DNA from: Pseudomonas sp. S09G 359
GTDB taxonomy: Bacteria > Pseudomonadota > Gammaproteobacteria > Pseudomonadales > Pseudomonadaceae
Assembly: GCF_002843605.1 (NCBI RefSeq)
Contig: NZ_CP025263.1
Location: forward strand, 3,935,501 to 3,999,500
Length of the DNA stretch: 64,000 bases
Reading direction: 5' to 3'
In this document: positions 30,561-39,647 of the stretch, piece after piece
Layout of the letters: each line of letters starts with the position of its first letter
Position numbering within the stretch: position 1 is the stretch's first letter
Program-made: the position numbers and the translations under genes
Notes under the pieces: model-generated
What the model saw: the letters and a program-made list of their open reading frames with translations, nothing else
Told to the model about the DNA's origin: nothing
Databases searched by the model: none

Positions 30561-31586
30561 TTACCAGAACCGCTGTTGGGTCAACCGATTCCACCAGGTC
30601 AGCAACACCCGGTCCACCGAACCACTGGCTGCCAGGCCCACGCGCTCCTGCAAGCTCTTACGCTCGGCGTAGTGCAGGTGGAAGACGTCAGCGGTCTTGG
30701 CCTTGGTGGCCAGGTATTCGTCACTGGTTTGCAGCTCGTCGACCAGTTGCTTATCCAGCGCAGCAACGCCCAGCCACACTTCTCCGGTCGCTACATCATC
30801 GATCGCCAGTTGTGGGCGATAGCGCGAGACGAAGTTCTTGAACAGCTGATGGGTGATGTCCAGGTCTTCCTGGAATTTTTCGCGACCCTTCTCGGTGTTT
30901 TCGCCAAATACCGTGAGGGTGCGTTTGTACTCACCGGCAGTCAGCACTTCAAAGTCGATGTCGTGTTTTTTCAGCAGGCGGTTGACGTTGGGCAACTGCG
31001 CCACCACCCCGATGGAGCCGAGGATGGCAAAGGGGGCGCTGATGATCTTCTCGCCGATGCACGCCATCATGTAGCCGCCGCTGGCCGCCACCTTGTCGAT
31101 GCACACGGTCAACGGCACGCCCGCCTGGCGGATACGCGCCAGCTGCGACGAGGCCAGGCCATAGCTGTGCACCATGCCGCCGCCGCTCTCCAGACGCAGC
31201 ACCACTTCATCCTTGGCGGTGGCCAGGCTCAGCAGCGCGGTGATCTCATGGCGCAGGCTCTCGGTGGCCGAGGCCTTGATGTCGCCGTCGAAATCCAGCA
31301 CGAACACCCGCGGCTTGGCCTCGGGCTTGGTTTTGCCTTTCTTCTTTTCGGTTTTGCTTTCGGACTTGCGCAGGGCCTTGAGCTGGTCCTTGTCGAGCAG
31401 GCTCGACTCCAGGCGCTCACGCAGGCCTTTGTAGAAATCATTGAGCTTGCTGACCTGCAACTGCCCGGCGTTTTTGCGACGGCCTTTGCTGCGCAGTGCC
31501 GCGAAGCTGATCAATACCACCAGAATAGCGACCACCAGGGTGACGGTCTTCGCCAGAAAGCTCGCGTATTCGGCCAAAAAATCCAT
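30561..31586 (-). CDS. sohB: SohB, inner-membrane S49 protease
   Basis: This 341-residue membrane-anchored serine protease belongs to the SppA/SohB family. An N-terminal membrane segment (VTLVVAILVVLISFAAL) is followed by a lysine-rich linker (residues 70-92) and the protease domain. The expected catalytic pair is S169 (KVAASGGYMMA) and K221 (GEYKRTLTVFG), 52 residues apart as in short S49 enzymes. AAGGAGA stands six bases before the ATG. It probably takes part in membrane protein or signal-peptide turnover. Confidence 0.93.
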   Translation of the reverse strand: MDFLAEYASFLAKTVTLVVAILVVLISFAALRSKGRRKNAGQLQVSKLNDFYKGLRERLESSLLDKDQLKALRKSESKTEKKKGKTKPEAKPRVFVLDFDGDIKASATESLRHEITALLSLATAKDEVVLRLESGGGMVHSYGLASSQLARIRQAGVPLTVCIDKVAASGGYMMACIGEKIISAPFAILGSIGVVAQLPNVNRLLKKHDIDFEVLTAGEYKRTLTVFGENTEKGREKFQEDLDITHQLFKNFVSRYRPQLAIDDVATGEVWLGVAALDKQLVDELQTSDEYLATKAKTADVFHLHYAERKSLQERVGLAASGSVDRVLLTWWNRLTQQRFW

Positions 31587-31779
31587 ATGTCTCCTTAAAA
31601 AAGCACTGCGCCATGCGCGGATTGGCCCAGCATACCGACGGCACTGCGTTCGGGCCAGTGCTCAAACCGCCAGCAGGCGGGCTCTAAGGCGCTTTTAAAA
31701 CAAGCGTATGTTTTTTCATTGACAGGTCCCTGGCATCCTCATAACCTCGCCAGACTTTCAACGTACCGGGAAAACGGAC

Positions 31780-32490
31780 GTGGGCAGCATCTATCTGATT
31801 CGACATGGCCAGGCCTCCTTCGGTGCAGACGACTATGACGTCCTGTCGCCCGTCGGCGTGGAACAAGCGCAGGTGCTCGGTCGCCACCTGGCAGACCTGG
31901 GCCTGGTGTTTGATCGTTGCGTCTCAGGTGACCTGCGCCGCCAACAGCACACGGCCACCGCCACGTTCGACCAATACAGCGCCGTTGGCCTGCCGGTGCC
32001 ACCGCTGGAAATCGACACAGCCTTTAACGAATTCGATGGTGAAGCCATCATTCGCGCGCTGCTCCCCGACCTGCTCCACACCGAGCCCCATGCCCTGGAT
32101 ATTTTGCGCAACGCCGCGCAGAACCGCGGTGAATTCCAGCGCATCTTCGCCTTGATCATCGAGCGCTGGCTGGCCGGCACCTATGACCCGCCTGGGCTGG
32201 AGAGCTGGCTGGGGTTCGTGGAGCGTGTCCAGGGTGGCCTGCAACGTATTCTTGAGGCGGCGGACAACACGCAGAAAATCGCGGTGTTCACCTCCGGCGG
32301 CACCATCACCGCCCTGCTCCACCTGATTACCCGAATGCCTGCCGCCCAGGCGTTCGAACTGAACTGGCAAATTGTTAACACCTCGCTCAACCAGCTGAAA
32401 TTCCGCGGTCGCGAGGTGGCACTGGCTTCCTTCAACAGCCATACCCACTTGCAACTGTTGAAGGCGCCGCAGCTCATCACGTTCCGATGA
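31780..32490 (+). CDS. Histidine phosphatase fold protein
   Basis: This 236-residue protein of the phosphoglycerate mutase-like superfamily carries the phosphohistidine motif LIRHGQA with H9. At the position where the second catalytic histidine is normally found (usually a THGG or SHGG motif) this protein reads FTSGGTITALL, so that histidine appears to be absent. The start is GTG at 31780, chosen because the family begins just before the RHG motif. The function is unknown. It is followed 56 bp later by an SCP2 gene. Confidence 0.8.
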   Translation: MGSIYLIRHGQASFGADDYDVLSPVGVEQAQVLGRHLADLGLVFDRCVSGDLRRQQHTATATFDQYSAVGLPVPPLEIDTAFNEFDGEAIIRALLPDLLHTEPHALDILRNAAQNRGEFQRIFALIIERWLAGTYDPPGLESWLGFVERVQGGLQRILEAADNTQKIAVFTSGGTITALLHLITRMPAAQAFELNWQIVNTSLNQLKFRGREVALASFNSHTHLQLLKAPQLITFR

Positions 32491-32546
32491 ACTGCGGCCA
32501 ACCGTGACCCCAAGGTCACTGGACTCTACCCTAAAGGATCGAAACC

Positions 32547-32861
32547 ATGACTGAAGTAGCCAAAGCTGTAGAAGCAATGAAAGCCAAATTCAACCCAGCC
32601 GCTGCTGCCGGCCTGGATCTGGTGTTTGGTTTCCGTATCGATGACAGCAAAAATTTCTCGCTGGTCGTTAAAGACGGCACCTGCGAACTGCTGGAAGGCG
32701 AAAACCCTGACGCCCAAGTGACCCTGGTCATGGATGGCGAAACCCTGGAAGGCATCGTCAGCGGCGAAACCGACGGCATGCAAGCCTTCATGGGCGGCAA
32801 GCTGCGCGCCGAAGGCGACATGATGCTGGCCATGAAGCTGAGCGAGCTGTTCCCGGCCTGA
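32547..32861 (+). CDS. SCP2 sterol-carrier family protein
   Basis: This 104-residue cytosolic protein is a single SCP2 domain (VFGFRIDDSKNFSLVVKDGT and a C-terminal GGKLRAEGDMMLAMKLSELF). Such domains bind acyl chains or other lipids. AAAGGA precedes the ATG. It may share a transcript with the upstream phosphatase-fold gene. A REPIN follows 22 bp after the stop. Confidence 0.9.
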   Translation: MTEVAKAVEAMKAKFNPAAAAGLDLVFGFRIDDSKNFSLVVKDGTCELLEGENPDAQVTLVMDGETLEGIVSGETDGMQAFMGGKLRAEGDMMLAMKLSELFPA

Positions 32862-32882
32862 TTCACGGGTAACCCTGAATCA

Positions 32883-32972
32883 CTGTGGGAGGGGCTTGCT
32901 CCCGATGTCGGTTTACCAGCCCGCTCATCTGTTGGCTGACCCACCGCTATCGGGGGCAAGCCCCCTCCCACG
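32883..32972. repeat. REPIN next to the glucosidase 3' end
   Basis: An inverted REP pair with a shortened left core (GTGGGAGGGGCTTGCTCCCGAT) and a standard right core. It fills the gap between the convergent SCP2 and glucosidase genes and ends at the glucosidase stop codon. Confidence 0.88.
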
Positions 32973-35597
32973 TTAGTTTCCGGGTTGCAACAACAACGCC
33001 ACCAGTGCACTCCACCCCGTCTGGTGCGACGCCCCCAGCCCACGCCCGGTTTCGCCATGAAAATACTCATGGAATAACACCAGGTCTCGGCTCAACGGGT
33101 CCGCTTCCAGCTGCGCGTACCCCGCCATCGACGGTCGCAGGCCGTTTTCATCCCTGAGGAACAGTCGCGTCAGACGCTGACTGAGGCTGTCGGCTACCTC
33201 CTCCAGGGACGACAGATAACCGCTGCCCGTCGGGTACTCCACCGAGAAGTTATCCGCGTAGTAGCGGTGAAACTCGCGCAGCGATTCGATCAGCATGTAG
33301 TTCACCGGCATCCACAATGGCCCGCGCCAGTTGGAGTTGCCGCCGTACAAGCGCGAGTCGGATTCACCGGGTTGGTAGCGTGCGCACAAAGTGTCACCGT
33401 TGATCTTCAGCGCCAGCGGTTGTTCGGTGAAGGCCTTGGACACGGAGCGCACACCAAATGCCGAGAGGAATTCAGACTCATCGAGCATGCGCCGCAGCAG
33501 GTCCTTGGTGCGCTCGCCACGCAGCAACGCCAGCAACAGGCGATTGCCCTGCCCCGGTTCGTTCCAACGCGACACCAGCTTGGCCAGGTCCGGCCGGTGG
33601 TGCATGAAGCCCAACAGGCGCTCACGCAACCCTTCCAGGCCTTCATGCTCACGCTGTTCCAGCACCAGCACCGCAAACAGCGGCATCAGGCCGACAATGG
33701 AGCGCAGGCGTACCGGTTCGTTCTGGCCGTCGGGGCGGTGCAGCACATCGTAGAAAAATAGGTCCTGCTCGTCCCACAGGCCTTCGGCGCTGTCATCGAC
33801 GCGGTTGATGGCACCGGCGATATACAGGAAGTGCTCGAAGAATTTCACCGCAATATCCACGTACACCGCATTGCGCTTGGCCAACTCCAGGCCGATGCGC
33901 ATCAAGTCCAGCGCATACGCCGCGACCCACGCGGTGCCATCGGCCTGGTCCAGTTGGTAGCCCGAAGGCAGCGTGGCCGAGCGGTCGAACAAGGCGATGT
34001 TGTCCAGCCCGAGGAAGCCGCCCTGGAACAGGTTGCGCCCCTCGGCATCCTTGCGGTTGACCCACCAGGAAAAATTCAGCAGCAGCTTGTGGAAGATTCG
34101 CTCCAGAAAATCCAGATCGCCTACACCGGTGAGCGCCTTGTCCTGCTGATACACCCGCCAGCTGGCCCAGGCATGCACCGGTGGGTTGGCGTCATCGAAG
34201 CGCCATTCGTAGGCCGGTAGCTGGCCATTGGGGTGCATGAAACGGTCTTTCACCAGCAGCAACAGTTGTTGCTTGGCGTACCCCGGGTCGATCAGCGCAA
34301 TGGCCACCGCCTGGAAGCCCTGGTCCCAGGAGGCGTACCAGGGGTATTCCCAGGTGTCGGGCATGGAAAGGATGTCGAAATTGGACAGGTGCCGCCAATG
34401 GGTATTGCGAATGTGCAGGCGCTCGGGCGGTGGCGCGGGTTGGGCGGGATCGCCGTCGAGCCATTGGTTCACGTCGAAGTAATACAGCTGTTTGGACCAT
34501 AGTAAACCGGCCAAGGCCTGGCGCTGCACGTTGCGCGCGTCTTCATCCTGGATGCCGTGCTGCAAGGCGGCGTAGAAGTCATCAGTCTCCTGGCGACGCA
34601 GCTCGAACAGCTTGCGCGCATTCACCTCGGGCGCATCGATGGGTGCAAATCGCAGGTACAGCGTGCGACTTTCCAGGCCCGCCAGGTCAAGGATAAAACG
34701 CGCGGCGACCTTGGTGCCGGCATCGCGGCGAATCGCGCCTTGAACACCGCCTACCACGTAATCGTTGATCCCATCCTTGAACGGCCCCGCTGCCGCTTGC
34801 CCGTCCAGCCGGGGAAAGTTGCTCTCGTTTTCACAGAACAGCCATTCGACACCATCCTGGCCCCAGGCGCTGAGGTGACGATCACCCAGCTCATGATGGC
34901 GGGCCAACACGCGGTCATCTTCGAGCGTCAACTTCGGCTTGGGCGCATCAAAGGTCCAGCTCCAGTCATTGCGCGCCCACAGCTGCGGCAATACCTGCAG
35001 GCGCGTCGGCTGGTCCGAGCGGTTGTGCACGGTCACGCGCATGAAAATATCGTCGGGCTGGTGCTTGGCGTATTCGACGCTGACGTCGCAATAGCGGTTG
35101 TCTTCGAACACGCCGGTATCGAGGATTTCATACTCGGCATCCGCCAGGCCGCGTCGCGCGTTTTCGGCGATCAGGTCAGCGTAGGGAAAAGCCGCATGGG
35201 GGTATTTGTACAGCATGCGCATGTAGGCATGGCTCGGTACACCGTCGAGGAAAAAGTACAGTTCCTTGACGTCTTCACCGTGGTTGCCCTCGGCGTTGTT
35301 CAGGCCGAACAGGCGCTCCTTGAGGATCGCGTCATGTTCGTTCCACACGGCCAGGCCCAGGCACCAGCGTTGGGCCTTGTCACTGAAGCCGGCCAAGCCA
35401 TCCTCGCCCCACCGATAGGCGCGGCTGCGCGCATGTTCATGGGGGAAGTAAGCCCAGGCGTCGCCATCGGCGCTGTAGTCTTCGCGCACCGTGCCCCATT
35501 GGCGTTCGCTTAAATACGGGCCCCACTCGCGCCAGCGCTCGGCCTCTTGCGCGGCCAGGCGTTGACCTTCAATCGTTTCAAGTAGCCGGGCCGTCAT
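32973..35597 (-). CDS. GH63-like glucosidase
   Basis: This 874-residue protein is of the MGH1/glycoside hydrolase 63-like group with a predicted (alpha/alpha)6 barrel in the C-terminal half. Recognisable stretches are WYASWDQGFQAVAIALIDP, FMHPNGQLPAYEWRFDDANP and the C-terminal HQTGWSALVALLLQPGN. No signal peptide is seen, so it probably acts in the cytoplasm on a glucoside or trehalose-like sugar; the substrate is unknown. The start at 35597 follows GGAGGA; an ATG four codons upstream is also in frame. Confidence 0.82.
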   Translation of the reverse strand: MTARLLETIEGQRLAAQEAERWREWGPYLSERQWGTVREDYSADGDAWAYFPHEHARSRAYRWGEDGLAGFSDKAQRWCLGLAVWNEHDAILKERLFGLNNAEGNHGEDVKELYFFLDGVPSHAYMRMLYKYPHAAFPYADLIAENARRGLADAEYEILDTGVFEDNRYCDVSVEYAKHQPDDIFMRVTVHNRSDQPTRLQVLPQLWARNDWSWTFDAPKPKLTLEDDRVLARHHELGDRHLSAWGQDGVEWLFCENESNFPRLDGQAAAGPFKDGINDYVVGGVQGAIRRDAGTKVAARFILDLAGLESRTLYLRFAPIDAPEVNARKLFELRRQETDDFYAALQHGIQDEDARNVQRQALAGLLWSKQLYYFDVNQWLDGDPAQPAPPPERLHIRNTHWRHLSNFDILSMPDTWEYPWYASWDQGFQAVAIALIDPGYAKQQLLLLVKDRFMHPNGQLPAYEWRFDDANPPVHAWASWRVYQQDKALTGVGDLDFLERIFHKLLLNFSWWVNRKDAEGRNLFQGGFLGLDNIALFDRSATLPSGYQLDQADGTAWVAAYALDLMRIGLELAKRNAVYVDIAVKFFEHFLYIAGAINRVDDSAEGLWDEQDLFFYDVLHRPDGQNEPVRLRSIVGLMPLFAVLVLEQREHEGLEGLRERLLGFMHHRPDLAKLVSRWNEPGQGNRLLLALLRGERTKDLLRRMLDESEFLSAFGVRSVSKAFTEQPLALKINGDTLCARYQPGESDSRLYGGNSNWRGPLWMPVNYMLIESLREFHRYYADNFSVEYPTGSGYLSSLEEVADSLSQRLTRLFLRDENGLRPSMAGYAQLEADPLSRDLVLFHEYFHGETGRGLGASHQTGWSALVALLLQPGN

Positions 35598-35674
35598 CGG
35601 GTCCTCCATCGCCTATCAGGTGACAGGCAGTGTAGAACCCAATGACGTCCGGGTGCACATGAAGACTTACGGAT

Positions 35675-37087
35675 TTAGAAGATCGCGTAGGTGTAGTTGA
35701 AGATCAGGCGGGTTTGATCCTGGTCCGCAGTGCCGGTGTTTTTACCGTGATAGGTACCGGTACGGAAGGTGGTGCCGAAGCCCTTCAGAGGACCGGCCTG
35801 CACCACGTAGTCCAGGCGGAAGTCAGCCTCGTTTTCTTTCTGGTCAGGGCCACCACCGACCGCAGCCGACTTGATGTCCTTACCGTCCAGGTACGCGACG
35901 GAAGCCTTCAGGCCCGGTACATACGCCTTGAAGTCATAGGTGTACTGGCCAAAGTTGACCTGCTCGCCGGCACGCGAGAACTGGCCGACCACGGCGTCGG
36001 TGAACAGGTAGAAGTCGCTGCCGCCTGCGCCTTGTGCGTGCGGGTCGGCGATGCTGCCCTGGTTGACCCAGACGAAGCCGCCATCACCACCCACGCCGAT
36101 ATGGCCGAGCATCAAGCTGCTGCCGCCCAACTGGTAGGTGAAGGCCGCACTGTAGGTTTTGTTGTCGACTTCACCGGCATGCTTGGCGTAGCCGCCGTTG
36201 TTGTTGAACTGGTAGCCACTCTCGCCGTTCTTGCCGTCGCTGGTGCTGTCGAAGTAGCGCAGGTCGGTCTTGAACGATTGGTCATTGCCCAGCGGCAGTA
36301 CGTGGACCAGACCAACGTAGTTCTGTTTGTAGAAGTCTTGCAGCTGCGCGTAGTAGTACTGCAACGTCAGGTTTTTCGCGATGGTGTTGTCGGAAGAACC
36401 AAATGGCTTGTAGTCCACCCCGCCGAACTTGAAGCTGTCGCTGTCGAGCTTGCCACCGGCCACGCTCAGGCCGGTGGAGTTGCTGGACGCACGGCCTTCG
36501 GCGCGGTTCAACTCACCGCCAGTGAAGGTGACGTTGGGAATGTCATTCGAGGTCAGGATGCCGCCGTCAAAGGTCTGCGGGGCTACACGGCTGTCGTTCG
36601 ACACCAGGATCGGCAGCACCGGCGCCAGGCCGCCACCGACGTGCAACTCGGTCTGGGAAATGCGGAACTTCACATTGCCCGCTGCACGGCCAAAGGAGTC
36701 GGCAGGTTCGGTGCCGTTGTTCTTGGTCGGGAAGAAGCTGTTGCCGTTACCCGACAGGCCTGCGCCCGCCGTGTGACCATCGCCCCCGTCCAGGCGCAGG
36801 GCACCGAAGGCCATCACGTCGAAGCCGACGCCAAGGGTGCCTTGGGTGTAGCCGGATTTGTAGTCAAAACGCAGCGCGGTTGCCGCTTCGCGCAGATCGT
36901 TGTTGGTCCCCGAGCGGTTGTCCGCGCTGTAGTACATGGTCCGCGAGCTGACGGCCGCATGGCTGTCTTCGAGGAACCCGCTGTGACCGTTGCCCGTGCC
37001 CAGAGAGCCGAGCCCAAAATCATCAGCGTAAACCTGTTGTGCAAGAACGGCGGCGGCGATTGACAACGCCAGTGTAGAAATTTTCAT
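35675..37087 (-). CDS. OprD-family outer-membrane porin
   Basis: This 470-residue substrate-specific porin begins with a signal peptide (MKISTLALSIAAAVLAQQVYA, written here in two parts as MKISTLALSIAAAV and LAQQVYA). It continues with alternating beta-strand sequence and ends in phenylalanine, as outer-membrane beta barrels do. OprD-like features are FLEDSHAAVSSRTMYYSADN near the N-terminus and the repeated G-rich strands. OprD members import basic amino acids, peptides or small organic acids; the ligand cannot be told from the neighbours. Confidence 0.9.
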   Translation of the reverse strand: MKISTLALSIAAAVLAQQVYADDFGLGSLGTGNGHSGFLEDSHAAVSSRTMYYSADNRSGTNNDLREAATALRFDYKSGYTQGTLGVGFDVMAFGALRLDGGDGHTAGAGLSGNGNSFFPTKNNGTEPADSFGRAAGNVKFRISQTELHVGGGLAPVLPILVSNDSRVAPQTFDGGILTSNDIPNVTFTGGELNRAEGRASSNSTGLSVAGGKLDSDSFKFGGVDYKPFGSSDNTIAKNLTLQYYYAQLQDFYKQNYVGLVHVLPLGNDQSFKTDLRYFDSTSDGKNGESGYQFNNNGGYAKHAGEVDNKTYSAAFTYQLGGSSLMLGHIGVGGDGGFVWVNQGSIADPHAQGAGGSDFYLFTDAVVGQFSRAGEQVNFGQYTYDFKAYVPGLKASVAYLDGKDIKSAAVGGGPDQKENEADFRLDYVVQAGPLKGFGTTFRTGTYHGKNTGTADQDQTRLIFNYTYAIF

Positions 37088-37376
37088 TAACGACGGCCCC
37101 TAAACATATTTTTATGTGTGCGATGTGCGAAACGACGTTTTCATCCTTGCAAACGTGACGATTCTTTCATGGCGGGTGGGGCCTACTCCGTGAAGAATTA
37201 GTTAGGAAAACCGGAGGAAAATGAAATTTCTGCGCCGCTGTTTTTTGTCATATTCAGGTCATCTCATTCATTTGCAGAATGAAGTCCAGAGGAATCTTCG
37301 TTTGCAAGCGCACCTGGGGCCCAACAGAATCCAGAAAAAGGCCAACTTCATCGCCATAGCCATCAGGAATTTTTCT

Positions 37377-38753
37377 ATGCATACCACCGCACATGTCAGC
37401 CCCGATGAGATCCGCAAGGGCTTTTCCAAGGCCATGTCCGATATGTACCGAGATGAAGTTCCCCTGTATGGCGCGCTGATGGAGCTGGTCGCCGAGACCA
37501 ATGCCCACGTACTCGACACCCAACCGGACGTGGCGCAACAGCTGCAGCGCACGGGTGAAATCCAGCGTTTGGACATGGAACGCCACGGCGCCATCCGCCT
37601 GGGCACCGCCGAGGAACTGGCGACCATCAGCCGCCTGTTTGCGGTGATGGGCATGCAACCGGTGGGCTACTACGACCTGACCCCAGCCGGCGTACCGGTG
37701 CATTCGACTGCATTTCGCGCCGTGCATGAGCGCGCGCTGCAAACCAGCCCGTTTCGCGTGTTCACCTCGTTGCTGCGCCTGGAACTGATCGAAAACCCGG
37801 CGTTGCGCGCCTTCGCCGAAACCGCCCTGGCCAAACGTGCGATCTTCACCCCCGGCGCACTCGCACTGATCGAACAAGCGGAAAAGGACGGCGGCCTCAA
37901 CGGCCTGGATGCCGAGGAGTTTATCCGCCAGGCCCTGGAAACCTTCCGCTGGCACCACACCGCCACCGTCACTGGCGCGCAGTACCAGCAGCTTAGCGAC
38001 CAGCATCGCCTGATCGCCGATGTGGTGGCCTTCAAGGGCCCGCATATCAACCACCTCACCCCGCGCACCCTGGACATCGACCAAGTGCAGGCCGCCATGC
38101 CCGGCAAAGGCATCACGCCAAAGGCCGTCATCGAAGGCCCACCCCGGCGCAATTGCCCGATCCTGTTGCGCCAGACCAGCTTCAAGGCCCTCGACGAGCC
38201 CATCGCCTTCACCGACGCGCAAGGCAGCCACAGCGCGCGTTTCGGCGAAATTGAACAGCGCGGCGTCGCGCTCACCCCCAAGGGCCGCGCCCTCTACGAC
38301 CAATTGCTCAACGCCGCACGCGATGCGCTGGGCGCATTCCCCAATGAAGGCAACGCAGCACGCTATATGGACTTGATGGAGCAGCACTTCCAGGCCTTCC
38401 CCGACCACCATGGGCAGATGCGTGAACAGCAACTGGCCTACTTCCGCTACTTCGCCACCGAACAAGGCCTGGCGGCACGCGGCCAAGCCGATCAACCACG
38501 CACCCTGGAAGCACTGATCGCCGCCGGCCACGTGGATGTGGAACCGCTGGTGTACGAGGATTTTCTACCGGTGAGCGCGGCGGGTATCTTCCAGTCCAAC
38601 CTCGGGGATGCGGCGCAGAGCCACTACGCGGCCAATTCGAATCAGGGCGAGTTCGAGAAGGCGCTGGGGCGCAAGACGATTGATGAACTGAAGCTGTATG
38701 GCGAGACGCAGCAGCGCTCCATGGATGAGTGCATCAAAACGCTGCTGGCGTAA
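37377..38753 (+). CDS. hglS: 2-Oxoadipate dioxygenase/decarboxylase (DUF1338, HglS-like)
   Basis: This 458-residue protein belongs to the DUF1338/YdcJ family, whose Pseudomonas putida member converts 2-oxoadipate to D-2-hydroxyglutarate in D-lysine breakdown. The Fe(II) site histidines H70 (DMERHGAIRLG) and H226 (KGPHINHLTPR) are in the expected places; the third ligand is E291 or E293 (FGEIEQRG). The ATG at 37377 gives the usual length and has AGGA upstream. A start at 37221 with GGAGG only three bases away would add 52 unrelated residues. The family is sure; the substrate is taken from the P. putida enzyme. Confidence 0.88.
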   Translation: MHTTAHVSPDEIRKGFSKAMSDMYRDEVPLYGALMELVAETNAHVLDTQPDVAQQLQRTGEIQRLDMERHGAIRLGTAEELATISRLFAVMGMQPVGYYDLTPAGVPVHSTAFRAVHERALQTSPFRVFTSLLRLELIENPALRAFAETALAKRAIFTPGALALIEQAEKDGGLNGLDAEEFIRQALETFRWHHTATVTGAQYQQLSDQHRLIADVVAFKGPHINHLTPRTLDIDQVQAAMPGKGITPKAVIEGPPRRNCPILLRQTSFKALDEPIAFTDAQGSHSARFGEIEQRGVALTPKGRALYDQLLNAARDALGAFPNEGNAARYMDLMEQHFQAFPDHHGQMREQQLAYFRYFATEQGLAARGQADQPRTLEALIAAGHVDVEPLVYEDFLPVSAAGIFQSNLGDAAQSHYAANSNQGEFEKALGRKTIDELKLYGETQQRSMDECIKTLLA

Positions 38754-38765
38754 AAATAAAGAGCT

Positions 38766-38806
38766 CGCTTTGTCTCTGGCGCAATCCTTGCGCCAGAGAC
38801 AAAGCG
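38766..38806. terminator. 19-bp hairpin after hglS
   Basis: CGCTTTGTCTCTGGCGCAA, a TCC loop and the exact complement form a perfect 19-bp stem 12 bp after the hglS stop, with TTTTTT nine bases beyond the stem. It should end the hglS transcript. Its tip, GCGCAATCCTTGCGCC (38779-38794), recurs at 41289-41304. Confidence 0.75.
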
Positions 38807-38847
38807 GGTGATGTTTTTTCAACTTCCGAAAATAAGCTACGACGTGA

Positions 38848-38988
38848 CCAGTACCCCCACCGAATAAACCACGAGAAATGGACTACGTGGTTTTCAGAAC
38901 AAGATGGTTTGAAATAAATCCAACTCGATACGAAGCTGATGCACATCCGACACGCAACGACATTGTTGTCGAACGGGAGGTGCTATGA
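38848..38988 (+). pseudogene. Short open-frame remnant before the ProC-like gene
   Basis: The frame is open from 38848, has an ATG at 38878 (MDYVVFRTRWFEINPTRYEA) and ends in CTATGA overlapping the next start. It gives 36 residues and has no ribosome site. It may be the 3' end of a lost upstream gene of the same operon; I do not recognise it. Confidence 0.3.
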
Positions 38989-39647
38989 CAGAGATAACGA
39001 GTGCCGTGATTATTGGTGCAGGACCAATGGGCAGTGCTATTGCCATTGGACTGAAAAAATCCAGCCCAACTATAGCCCTACAGGTGATAGACCCGGACAT
39101 TACTCGTTGGGATGCATTAATCAATGCAGGTATATCAACGACACAACACCTACCCAACCCAATAATCTCAGAGGCCATAGTTATAGCAATCCCACCCCAA
39201 GCCTTTGGGGGATTTTCAGAAAACAACCCGCAGCTTGAACATTACACTGGAATCATTATCTCTGTCATGGCAGGGATAAACCTGTCAGCGCTAACAAACC
39301 AACTAAAGACATCACAAATATGCCGAGTAATGCCAAACCTGCCGTGCGCCATAAACGAAGGAGTGAGCGTTTCGATCTTCGCACCGGAGACCACTCAGGA
39401 AAATAACACTCTAGTTCGTGAATTATTTTCGAAACCTGGCCTATTTCTGAAATTAGTGGAGCGCCATACTCTCCCACTTCTTTACTATACACCCCAATGG
39501 CAACTACTAAGAACCTCCTTAAGAAACGAGTTCGAAAATTGGGCAAGGCAGCATCTAGCTGATTACGCCACCGATCAGTGCGGAAACATTTATTGGTCAT
39601 ATGAGATCATAGAATTTTCCCATAGCACGATGTGGCACCCCACATGA
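38985..39647 (+). CDS. ProC-like reductase with atypical C-terminus
   Basis: This 220-residue protein has an N-terminal part that is like pyrroline-5-carboxylate reductase: the Rossmann motif GAGPMGSAIAIGL (residues 11-23), IAIPPQAF, and the typical VMPNLPCAINEGVSV. From about residue 160 the expected dimerisation domain, with its SGSGPAY motif, is missing and an unrelated tail (ENWARQHLADYATDQCGNIY and beyond) follows. ProC is usually about 270 residues. GGGAGG precedes the ATG, and its stop overlaps the transporter start (ATGA). It may be a deletion hybrid or an unusual family member. Confidence 0.6.
   Translation: MTEITSAVIIGAGPMGSAIAIGLKKSSPTIALQVIDPDITRWDALINAGISTTQHLPNPIISEAIVIAIPPQAFGGFSENNPQLEHYTGIIISVMAGINLSALTNQLKTSQICRVMPNLPCAINEGVSVSIFAPETTQENNTLVRELFSKPGLFLKLVERHTLPLLYYTPQWQLLRTSLRNEFENWARQHLADYATDQCGNIYWSYEIIEFSHSTMWHPT

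Noticed and set aside
37221..37376. 52-residue N-terminal extension of the 2-oxoadipate dioxygenase
   Set aside because: GGAGG is only three bases from that ATG, the added residues do not resemble the family, and the shorter start places the metal-site histidines at their known positions.
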